From Dirofilaria immitis (Eukaryota > Nematoda > Chromadorea > Rhabditida > Onchocercidae): a stretch of DNA of 64,000 nucleotides. The notes under the pieces were generated by a model, which was not told the DNA's origin, ran no database searches, and worked only from the letters and a program-made list of their open reading frames with translations. Below, piece after piece: positions 45,216 to 56,645 of the stretch. The DNA lies in the NCBI GenBank assembly GCA_024305405.1, contig JAKNDB010000087.1:1-64000 (forward strand), in the 5' to 3' direction. The translations under genes were made by a program, and so were the position numbers. The stretch's first letter is position 1, and each line of letters begins with the position of its first letter.

Positions 45216-45956
45216 AATAAACGCGTCAGCGGGTAATTATCAAGGCCGATAGAGTAGCAATATCTTATAAAAATGCTCCCTGGAATATAAGATCCTTGAT
45301 ATTATTAAAATTTTTTTTACCAATATATTCTTGTTAAAATTATCATTTGTTAAAAATTTCTGCAAAATTCTCGAAGAAAAATTAAAATTAAAAATTAATT
45401 TTTAATTCCAAATTTTACAATAATAGTTTGATCTGAAAATTAATTTGAAAAAAAAAGGAAATTAATAATTGAAATTATTTATATAATATATTCAATTAAA
45501 AAAATTAATAATTTCTATTTATTTCAAATATACTTAATAATTGCCGGTAAAATTAAATATTATTTTTCATAATAATTAATCATAAAAATGATTAATTATT
45601 AAATTTTTCTATTGTTATGATGGCATGTTTCATGTTTATGTTATTTTTATATAATTATTGATTTTTTATTTATTTTTTTCTTTCTTATTTATTTTATTTT
45701 GTAATTTTATTGTTTCTATGCCTTTTGGCTGCAACATTTTGAGCCTTAGATAGGCCTATTCTGACTACATGATTGAATATTAGCATTTGGCTTAAAATGT
45801 TTATTTATTATTATTTATTCATTCATTCATTTCGCTTCTTTTTTTTTCTTCTAAACAAATAATTATTAAAGTTCAATTAAACGATGATGAACTTTATCAA
45901 AAAAATTCGAACTTTATTTCATTGAATTGAAATATGCTATAGCATTTAAGGAATAC

Positions 45957-46206
45957 CGATTAGATATTCAGGTTTGCATATGAATGCTGGATTAGATAAA
46001 CAGGTTTGCATATGAATGCTGGATTAGATAAACAGGTTTGCGTATGAATGCCGGATTAGATAAACAGGTTTGCATATGAATGCTGGATTAGATAAACAGG
46101 TTTGCATATGAATGCCGGATTAGATATTCAGATTTGCATATGAATGCTGGATTAGATAAACAGGTTTGCATATGAATGCCGGATTAGATATTCAGATTTG
46201 CATATG
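45957..46206. repeat. 32-bp tandem repeat, about 7.8 copies
   Basis: GGATTAGATA recurs at 45989, 46021, 46053, 46085, 46117, 46149 and 46181, exactly 32 bp apart, with a partial copy before. Each unit holds CAGGTTTGCATATGAATGC. Two copies change to CAGATTTGCATATG, which contains the POU octamer ATTTGCAT. Variants alternate between AAACAGG and TTCAGA/TTCAGG. The array ends about 630 bp before the start codon of the transporter gene. Confidence 0.95.
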
Positions 46207-46835
46207 TTCCGGTTATTGCATTGAATTTTAGTTATCAATGATATGATACGATATAGTTAAAAATATTAGTGATACTGATAAAGTAACAATGTTATCATTA
46301 ACTTACAAACATGTAATAAAGCATTTATTGAATATATGAAAAGAAATATTAAATAATTAATAATATTTTTGGATTATTTATAAGCATTTCAATTATCATA
46401 TTTTTAATAGTTCATTCAATTATCAGTGATATATTCATGACTGCTCTAAAATTGAATTTGAAATAATCCAACTTGAATTAATTTGATCAATCATTTCCAA
46501 AAAAAAAGATATATCACGACTATTATAATGATATTTTATTTACCGCAAAAAAAATCGATTATAATAATCTTTTTTTCTTTCAAGTATTGATAAAAATTGT
46601 TAGATGATTTGCATTCATGGAATGGAAATTTAATTTCAAATTTCAATTTCATCATTTTAATAAAATATATATTATTATAATAGATTGATAAAAATTTTCA
46701 TATTTTTCTTCAACTTCTTTATATTTTTTGAATTACATTTTTATTAGCTTTTTCAAGACGATCTTATAATTTCATTAAAGCGAAATAAAAAATATCGGAA
46801 ATTAATAAAATTTTTAAATTGCGTAATGAATTAAA

Positions 46836-47097
46836 ATGCGAAAAGAAGAAAGTGAAATAATTCGAGAACCGATGGATTCGCTATTTGCTCGAGAACAACT
46901 TCAAGATAATAGCAATGAACCATGGTGGCAAAAGTAAATATTTCTTTTTTTTTAAATTCAATATTAAAATAAATTTTCATTATTTTTTCTCGTTTTAACT
47001 TCATTTTTTTCCACTTCATTCTAACCTTTAACCTTTCTTGTATTGTTATTTTTTATCTTTGTTTTAATTATAAATCAAATACATATATATATATGTG

Positions 47098-47137
<40 letters not shown>

Positions 47138-50100
47138 GTTTCGTCATCTTACATTTAATTAAATTAATTATTAATTATGGAATTGTGAAATTAAATTTAA
47201 AATAAAAAAAACGTTTTATATGAAAATATTAAATTTAATAGAAATTTTCTTATCACTCGACCGCTATTATTTGGTACATGGGATGGTGTTTTTACCACTG
47301 TTTTGGTGAATATTTTTGGTGTTATTGTATTCCTTCGTATGGGATGGATTGTGGTTAGTTAAATTGTATTATATTTATTTATTATTTGATTATTTAATTA
47401 TTTAATTAAAATTTAAAAATTCAAATTTCAAACAGGAATTCTTATTTTAATTATAAAAATCCTAATTCATATCCCTATCAATTAATGATTAATTTTAAAA
47501 TTTTCATCATCTAATCATTGCAATAAAATTTTATCAATTTTATCATACCATTTAATACATAATAATAATATTATTGCTATTTTATCAATTCATCATCTAA
47601 TCATTGCAATCATCATAACAGTTAATACATAATAATAATATTATTATTTCTAATTATCGATTAGTTTTAGAATAATTTATTTTCAATTATAAATTATATT
47701 TGATTTATTTTATTATAATTTAAAAAGTTTTACCAAATAATTAATATTTTATCTAAAAAATTTTTCCTTTTATTTTTATTTCATTTATAGGGAATTGGTG
47801 GAATAGTAAATGCGGTAATTTTATTAATTATTTGTACAACACTTGCATTAATATCCGTCTTCTCGGCAATTGGTATCTGTGAACGTTGTGAAATTCAAAG
47901 TGGTGGTATCTATTTTCTTGTATCACATATACTTGGTGGTCAAATTGGTGGCGCAATTGGCTTAATGTATGCATTTGGACAGGTAACAATAGATGATAAT
48001 ATTTTCATTCATTTGAAATTAATTCGAAATAATAGAAAAACAGATAAATTAATTAATATTAATTTAATAGAAAAAGATTTCTAATATTAATTTCATATTT
48101 CATTCATTGATGTTAATTTAATTAAATATTAATTAATATTTAATTCGAGTAATGGTTTAATACTGTGGATTAATGTTAAATTAAATATTAATTAATTAAT
48201 ATTTAATTGATAACAGTTTATCACTGAGATATATTTGATATAAAAAGATTAATATTAATTTAGCATTGATTAAAAAGTTTTTGATTAATGTTAATTTAAT
48301 TAAATGTTAAATAATATTTGATTGATAATAATTTATCACTAAAATATATTCAATATAAAATGATTAATATTAATTCAACATTTATAAGAACCTTTCATTA
48401 GTAATAATTTAATTAAATATTAATTAATATTTGATTGATAATAGTTTATCACTTTGATATATTTAATATAAAATGATTAATACTAATTAGGTATTCATGC
48501 GTGAAAATTTTCGATTATTGTTAATTTAATTAAATATTAATTGAATGCTAATTAGTACTGATGGATGATAATTTATCAGTATGATATATCTAATATAGAA
48601 TAGTTATCATAATGATTATCAATTATGCTATATTATTATATCAATATCAGGTTTTAATTTTTTTAGCGATATATTTGCATATATAAAATTATTTTAACAA
48701 CAATTAAATTTGTTGTCTTATTTTTGCTCTTTTCTTTTTTTCGTTAAAATTAGTATTGGATTTTTTATTCTATTCCAATACTATTCTATAATTTATTATT
48801 AATTTTATAAATTATAATTTAATATTTTTAAAAAAATAGTTATATAGCATTGTAGCATAACGATATGTGTAATATATTAAAATTTGAAATTAAATATTTT
48901 GCGTAATTTTTATTTTCAATTTTCAGTCCGTCGCAATGGCATTAGTTGTAATTGGTTTTGGCGAAAGTGTCGCACGTTTTATTGGTATTGAAAATTCATT
49001 CATTCATAAATTTATCGCTATATCAGCATTATTCGTTCTAACAGGTCATTTAACCTTTGACCATCTTTTTTTAACTTTATAAGGCATTATTCTAACAGGT
49101 CATTTACCTTTTGACCACATTTTTTTATTTTATAAGATATTATTCTATTTTATAAAGCATTATTCTAACAGGTCATTTGACCTTCGACCATTTTTTTAAA
49201 TTTAATTTAAAATATCTATGAGAAATGTTTGCAACATTTCATCTTCTTTTTCTTTGTTATTTTATGAGAATAAAAATGAATGAAATTTTATAATTAATAT
49301 TTAATTGAATAATTAATTTAGGAAGGATTATGTCAATCAAATTTGATTAATTCTGATTAATTGTTTTTAGCTTTTAAAAATTTTCAATTTCTAAGCAATA
49401 ATATAATTAATAAATTCTATTATTCAATGTTAAAAATTGTATTGTGCTTTTTTCCTTTTTTTGTTGAAATGGTTTTTAATTTTAAATTTATATTTAAAAT
49501 ATTATTTGGCATTAATTAATTATTAATTTAATTATTTAGGTATTAATATGATTGGCGTACGTTGGATTATTCGATTACAACTGATATTATTGATATTTTT
49601 AATGCTTGCTGTTGCTGATTTCTATATAGGAGCATTATTTAGCACTGATATAGGTTAGTTGGATATATACGTCAATTACGTCAACTATTAAAATAGTTTA
49701 AGCTTACGTTAATTACGTCAAATATTAATCGTTTAATTTTATTACGAATTTTTAAACAATATTTAAAAAAATAAACCCAATTATATCATAAGGTTGTTAA
49801 ATTATACTACTACATAGTTTAAAAAATTAATCATTTTATCATTTTACAAAAATTTTAAATGAATGCAACTGCATGTGGCATATAGCATGCAAGTTGCAAC
49901 TTGAATTGCAATTGCATATAACATGCAAATTGCGAATTGCATTTATTTATAATATGGAAATTGCGAAATACATTTATTTTCTAACATGTAAATTGCGATT
50001 TTCATTTATATATAGCATGCAAGTTAACGATAAATGTGCAAATGTCTGAATTTCAGTTGCATAAAACATGCAAATTGCGAATTGCATTTACTTGCGAAAT

Positions 50101-51999
50101 GCATTTGTTTCCAATATGTAAATTGCGATTTGAATTTATGTATAACGTGCAAATTGACGATAAACTTGCAAATGTTTGAATCGCTAATTACATATAACAT
50201 GCAAATTGCGAATTGCATTCATTTATGACATAGAAATTGTGAAATGTACTTGTTTCTGATATGTAAATTGTTAATTTACAATTTATGCATAACGTGCAAA
50301 TTGTGAATTGCATTTAGGTATAGCGTGCAAATTAACAATAAACGTGCAAATGTTCTGAATAATCTGATGAATGTTTGAAAAAAATTTGAAATATCTAAAA
50401 ATGATTTAGAGCATGGTGTAGGACATTTTTCGGCGATACGATTTGATACAAATATGAATCCATCATATGATAAATATAATTGTTCTCGAATTGGCTTTGA
50501 TATCGAGCAAACGCAACAAAATTTCTTTACTGTTTTTGGTGTTTTTTGCAAATTTCCTTGGTGTTTTAGCAGGTTTGCTTAAAAATTTTTTTTTCTTTAT
50601 AAATTTTAATTAGACAAAAATTCTATTTCTATTAAATAAGTAAGGAAATGAATGAATGACTAGAAAAATGGTTAAGATACGGTAATCAAATAAATTATTT
50701 GTTTATCATTTAAGTTATTTATTTATAAATATCATTTAAGTTAATAATTTTCGATTAAATAATTGATTTATTCCATTCAAGTTAATAATTTTTGATTAAA
50801 TAATTGATTTATTCCATTTAAGTTAATAATTTTTGATTAGATAATTGATTTATAAATTTTGATTAAATAATTAATTTATTCATTAATTACTTTGAATTAG
50901 GTATTTTCTTATTCGTATTTAATACTTATCATTTCTTATCTTATCATTTCTTGTTGAATGAATTAAATGTTATAAAAGAAAAAGGAAATTAATAAATTTA
51001 GCATGAAAATATTTATTTATAATGATTAAGTAATTTGAAAATGTAAATTTTGCGTGATATAAACTTATGCAAAACTTATATTTAAAATTTCTTTTAGAAT
51101 ATTTGCCAAATGAATAATTAACAAATTGTTGTTTTCATACTTATTATTTACTAACTTTTATATAAATACTTATAAATTTTGTAGCATAAATTTTAGCAAT
51201 AAGAGAAGTGAATTTTAAGAAATTAAATTTCTTACAGGTGTTAATATGAGTGATGATTTGAAAAATCCACAACTTAGCATACCTGTAGGTGAATTATCTG
51301 CAATTGCTGTCAGGTAATGAAGTTTTCATTTCTTCTCGAAATTTAAATTTCAAAAATTATCAAGTGTAATTTTGTAAAATGATCAATATCATATATAACT
51401 ATCAATTGAATTTTATTGGTGTAAAAATAAAATTCCAAAAAGTTTATAAAAGATTGTTTGTCTTACAAGCGCAAATAATATTTCGCCTATTTTTGATAAA
51501 TATTTCTAAATGATAATGCTAATTAATATTTTTGATAAATAATGCTAATTAATATTTCGTGATAAATAATCCTAATTAATAACCAACTGGGAAATATATC
51601 ATCAAGTAAGCATCCGATAAATATTATCCTTTGACGTATACTTTTGAAAATATGCGTCAATGCTGAAAAATGAAAATTCGAATTTTACAATCTATGAGGG
51701 ATTAAATAATTGTTATTTAAAATAATCAGAATTTAAAATACTTTTTATTAAAAAAATTATCAAACATCTATTTTCGTAAAAATAAAAAAATTAATGTAAA
51801 ATAAAATAATTTTTGAAAAAATTTCTAAATTTAATTGAAGTGTGTTAATTCTATAATTCATATTCATTACAACTGTAATGATTTATTCAATTTTTAAGTT
51901 ATTAATTATAGTATTTTAAGCTAAGCAATAATTATTAGCAGAAATTATGGAAAATATTAATAGAATTTCTTTTTTGATTTCTTCAATTAATTGTTTGTT

Positions 52000-52036
<37 letters not shown>

Positions 52037-54723
52037 ATGTGCATGTGCATGTCTATGTGTTTGTTTTTTGTCATTCAAACGATACTTTCATTATTTTAAT
52101 TAATTAATTCAGTTCTACGATTATTCTATCGTTCATACTACTTCTTGGATCATTAGTTGATCGAGCTTATTTGATCTGTGATACATTGATCGGTGAAAAG
52201 TATCATTTACGGGATTTGTATATCTTATTGGACTTTACGTTTCATCGTTAAGTTCAACAGTTGGCAGTTTACTTGGTACTCCACGTGTTATTCAAAGTAT
52301 TGCTTCCGAGGGTATTATACCAATTTTGAATCCATTGGCAGTTGGTGTATGTTAATTTTGATAATATGAATTTAGTATTCGTTATAATACATATTTGATT
52401 TTCAAGTTATTAATTAAATCATTTTAAATTAAACAAAAATTGTTTGCAAAAATTATGAGGAAATATTAATATGAACAAATATTTGATGCTCCTAATTTCA
52501 ATCGATTATTGTAGTAAATATAAAAGCGAAAATTTGGTGCTATTAATTACAGTTCATTACTTTTAATTATCGTAGTAATAATGCGTGTAAAGTATGCAGC
52601 AATCAACATTTCTACACTATATATTTTCATTATTTGCAGCAATTATTGTATATAAAAACTAAATTATGTCAGCACAAATATGAAGAATATTTAACGCTAT
52701 TAATCACAAGCAACAATTTTACTTATCGTAATAATACATATACAGTAATCGAATAACGCGCATACTGTAGCCAACATTTTTGCATAATGAATTTTTGTCA
52801 TTACAACAATTATGCATATCGTTAAATAATATTCGCATAAATATAAATGAATGTTTAATGTTATTAAATACAATCAATTACTGTTTATCTATCCTGTAGA
52901 AATGTTGCTTACTGTATATGCGCACAGTAATCAATATTTTTGCATTACCTATTCTACAAAAGATTATTGCACGTTATTCATTAATATTGGCATGAATAAT
53001 TAATTAAGTTTTGGCGAAAAAAATTTGAAAATTATTATTTTTCAGCAAGGCGCAAATAAAACTCCATTACGAGCATGTCTTGTAATGATGATTATAGCTG
53101 TTAGTTTTGTATTACTTGATAATTTAAATCAATTGGCAATCCTTTCAACAATGCCATTTTTGATAACTTATGCGTTTGTTAATTATTCATATGTTTCATT
53201 GGCAATGAGTTATGATCTTCAAACCGTTAACAAAATTAAGTAATTATTTTATTTCATTTTTATTCTTTCTTTCCTTAATTTGTAATTTAAGTTTTACATT
53301 GTAATATCAATTCCAAATTTTGGTATATTTAATTGTATACTAGTGAATGATGATAATTTTATCATTTTTTATTCAATTTTCATTCATAATTTTGTATATT
53401 TTTATTAGTGCTAATACAAAATATGATAGTACGGGACATTTGAAAGATGCAACGAGTAGTCGAGAAAAAGATGTCGATTTGGGAAAGTTATTCGCAGGAG
53501 GAATTTTGACAGGTACAACCAATCAATCATTTCATCAATTAATAATACCATTTCAGTTTGAATTGTGAAATTAGTTCAATGAAATATGCATGCATAAATG
53601 AATATCGTATCAAGTGAAATGATGAAATAAGAATATCGCAAAATGATAATTTGATATCAATAATGATAAAATGTTGTAAATTACTTTAACTCATTCATTT
53701 TTGACGGAATTTTTTTTTTTTTTTAGATGAAGATCAGAGTTCAATAATTAGTCAACCAAATCGATGGTATTCAATTTTCAGTAATCGTTACATATCATTT
53801 ATTGGAGTATGCAACTATTCTTATTTTTTAAATATTATTTCTAATATTGTTTGAATAATGTAGCATTTAACAAATTTTATCATAAATTTGATTGATAAAT
53901 ATAAATTTGATAATCTTTCTTTTACGAACAAACTGATAGTGAAAATAAATAAAATATAAAGTAAAATAGAAGAAAAATCCTCTTTTTATTATTGTTTCCA
54001 ATATGTTTAAAAAAAGGTTGATTAAAATGTTTAATTTATATTTGATTTATTTGATAAATTCCTATTATAAAAGTTGATAAGAAACTAATATTAAAATTAA
54101 TTTAAAAATTTTTAGTTAATTTATTAATTATAATATTTACTTATTATTTCAGGCTATTACAAATATCCTTATAATATTTTTTATAAATTTTTGGTATGCA
54201 CTACTACATCTGTTAGCAGTGGCTATTTTATATTATTATATCGGACGTGTATGTCCATTTGTTTCACCTGGTGCTTGCTTTTTTAATTAATTAATTTTTT
54301 TGGATTAAATAAATTGATATATTCACTTTTGCTTCACTTATAATATAAATTATTATCAAATGATTACATAATTATTTATGAATGGTCATTGTTTATAATA
54401 GCCATTATCTTATCACTTGTGACTGCTCTATTATCTCGCTGATTATTTTATTCATTTATTTGATAGCAATGTAAAGAACAATACAAGTATGCTCTATTTC
54501 AGGTATCAGTCAATTTTCACTTCCACATATGTTCAAGACCGCATTTTCAAATATTGAACGAAATGAAGCAACATGCTCCGCTCAAGTAATTGCTACGGAA
54601 AATATTGTCAATAGTCCGGAAGTTGAAACGACAATTACGACTTTAAATGAGGAAAATTCAGATTATTCAGATCGCAAACGTTATCACTATATGAGCAAAC
54701 AAACAGCTGATATTATTGAATGA
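46836..54723 (+). CDS. SLC12A8: SLC12A8-type cation-chloride cotransporter homologue (13 exons)
   Basis: Multi-pass carrier of the SLC12/APC superfamily; the mammalian orthologue is an atypical SLC12 member linked to polyamine/amino-acid and disputed nicotinamide mononucleotide transport. Exons: 46836-46933, 47242-47353, 47791-47982, 48927-49044, 49540-49653, 50410-50572, 51238-51313, 52113-52346, 53046-53239, 53409-53512, 53727-53806, 54153-54270, 54503-54723. About 608 residues. PWWQK then [18 protein letters not shown] (from about 43) is the A8 signature at the first helix. [42 protein letters not shown] and YYYIGRV follow in order. The C-terminus [15 protein letters not shown] matches the end of the human protein. 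The loop before the last helices is short compared with human. The frame breaks at T-run 50542-50547 (exon 6) and A-run 52196-52199 (exon 8), while all other phases agree, so assembly errors are likelier than pseudogenisation. Introns carry large tandem repeats. A possible AATAAA is at 55066. Confidence 0.93.
47091..47135. repeat. (GT)n microsatellite, transporter intron 1
   Basis: Almost pure GT run, following a short ATATAT stretch. Confidence 0.95.
48060..48605. repeat. tandem repeat of about 120 bp in transporter intron 3
   Basis: Four to five diverged units sharing GTTAATTTAATTAAATATTA, TTGATTGATAATAGTTTATC and ATATATT.AATATAAAATGA. Units are imperfect and similar in length. Confidence 0.8.
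49035..49190. repeat. splice-donor segment of transporter exon 4 present three times
   Basis: The exon end and start of the intron (CTAACAG/GTCATTTAACCTTTGACC, donor at 49045) recurs at 49092-49115 (donor-like GT at 49099) and 49165-49190 (GT at 49172). Each copy is preceded by GCATTATT. It appears to be a local tandem triplication spanning an exon-intron boundary. Confidence 0.85.
49862..50362. repeat. higher-order minisatellite in transporter intron 5
   Basis: Built from roughly 30-35 bp subunits around CATGCAAATTGCGAATTGCATT and its variants. These are arranged in three larger units of about 130-165 bp starting near 49918, 50066 and 50197. Each larger unit includes a GATAAA.GTGCAAATGT segment. 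Frames on both strands here are by-products of the repeat. Confidence 0.85.
52003..52060. repeat. (TG)n microsatellite, transporter intron 7
   Basis: TG run ending in CATGTGCATGTGCATGTC. Confidence 0.9.
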
Positions 54724-54760
54724 TCCGCAGACGTTATCACTACATCAACGAACAAACAGA
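54673..54760. repeat. 53-bp-spaced duplication across the transporter stop codon
   Basis: CGCAAACGTTATCACTATAT in the last codons (54673) recurs as CGCAGACGTTATCACTACAT just after the stop (54726), followed in both by AACAAACAG. It suggests a local duplication that set the present C-terminus or extended the 3' UTR. Confidence 0.7.
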
Positions 54761-56641
54761 AACATTTATTCATTCATGATTTACAATCATTATTAGTAAA
54801 TGATACACGATTTACTTTTTTGTTAATATAATGAGTTCCTTTTAAAAAATCTATATTTATTGTGATTGGCTTATTACCATACTATCATTTGCTAATTATT
54901 ATTAACCAAACTAATTTTTAAATCGAAAATGCTATAAATTTCTATTTCAAAATTGTGATATTAATACCATAATTAGAAGTCATTTTGCAAATTTTATCAA
55001 TGCATTCAAACGCATTTGTTGGAAAATGAAAAGTTAGAAACAATTAATTTATCAAATCAGTATATAATAAACATTTAAATTTTGATCTTTTATCATTTTT
55101 TTCCTATGTTTTATTTATTTTTTAAATTAAATTTTTTCCGAAAATAATTAGTTAATCAAACTTAGATGCTTTACAATTTTTTTAATTTTAAAATTAAATT
55201 TTAATTTCTTCATTTTATTTTTCATATAAAAATGCTTTATTCTATATCAAAAATAATCATTTTTAAATCAATTTCATTTTTTGCGATATTATTGTTTTAT
55301 CAGAAATGAACGAAAAAAATTCGTTATTTGAGTTTTAAATTCAAGAATCGATTTCTTTGCTTATTCTAATTAATTGCTGCATTTTCTTTTTTTTTCTCTT
55401 TCAATATATATATATGAATATAAATATATGAATATACAAATACACAAATACAATTTTTGCTTTCTATTGTTATCATATCAAATCATTAAAATTTCACTAT
55501 TGTATTTCATCCTTCAGATTTCCTTCAATAAATAAATAAATGTCTTATAAGTATCATATCATATCGGGAAGAAAAAAAACAATAAAATAATGCTATTCAT
55601 TATTGATTAATAAATTTTTAAAAAAAATTGAAAAAAAAAGAAATTTAGGGCAATCTATGACAAATAAAATAATTATGAAAGTTTGATTAGAAAAAAATTA
55701 AGCGGAAATTAATAAACTTTTCTTCCTTAAATTATTAGATAAATACTTGAAATGAATTAATAAACAATATGTGAGAAAGCATAAGAATAAACAAGTTAAA
55801 TTTGGAAATATTATTTTTTCTTTCAACAAATTACTATTTATTATTTTCTAACGAATTTTTAATCAAATTATTATTTTTTCATATCAATTAATCATATTCA
55901 TATACATTGATTGATTTTTTCGTGATCAATTTTTGCTGTTAAGAATAGGAAATATCAATTGATTATATGATGAATAATTAATTGCTCGATGACAAAGTAA
56001 AATGAAAGATATCATTCGATCGTTCGATGAAATGATTTAAATAGCAAATATCGATTGAAAACTAACTGATAAACAATCAAAAAGAAATTGTTTAAATAAC
56101 AAATATCGATTATTGTCAAACATCAAATTAATGATTGAGAAAGCAAATATCAATTGATAAATGTCGATTGACCGCTTGATAAATGATTGGTAACAGAAAG
56201 TATCGATTGATTTTTGATTAATGATTGATGATTTACAGAAAATCATTCATTTATATGAGAATTTTACTACCTTAAAAAAAAGGAAGGAAATATTTTTGGA
56301 AGACAAATTTAGGCAATAGGCAAAATTCCTGTTTACAGATCATAAAAATAATCCAAAATTTCTCGAAATTATACAATGGAAATTATTGCATATTTCGTTA
56401 GTCATTTTATATTATCAATTGCTATCAATGTCATCAACTGATTTTAAAGGCCGGTTTTCTCGGAATTTGTATAAAATATTTTACTTAAAAGTTATCAAAC
56501 TTTCATAACTTTTTTTTTTTCAATTTTGAAAAAAGAAAAAAGATAGAAGAAAGTGTTAATTAGTAAATAATATTTTTACTTTTGATTTTTCTGATTTTTT
56601 GATTTTCTTTTTTGATCAATTAAAATGATTTTTTTTTTTAG
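54761..56641. other. intergenic, no gene seen
   Basis: AT-rich, with a tract of GATTGATAAA/TATCGATTGA-type repetition at 56030-56230. An upstream exon with a signal peptide for the next gene could lie here, but none was identified. Confidence 0.45.
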
Positions 56642-56645
56642 CTTC

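Noticed and set aside
45715..45745. GCCTTTTGGCT resembling the 5' region of U2 snRNA
   Set aside because: The match stops after about ten bases and neither the branch-site pairing region nor an Sm site follows.
45957..46206. CRISPR-like regular repeats
   Set aside because: Units abut with no unique spacers; this is an ordinary tandem repeat in a eukaryotic genome.
50024..50228. 64-codon ORFs on both strands in transporter intron 5
   Set aside because: Both are by-products of the higher-order minisatellite; the flanking exons of the transporter join without them.
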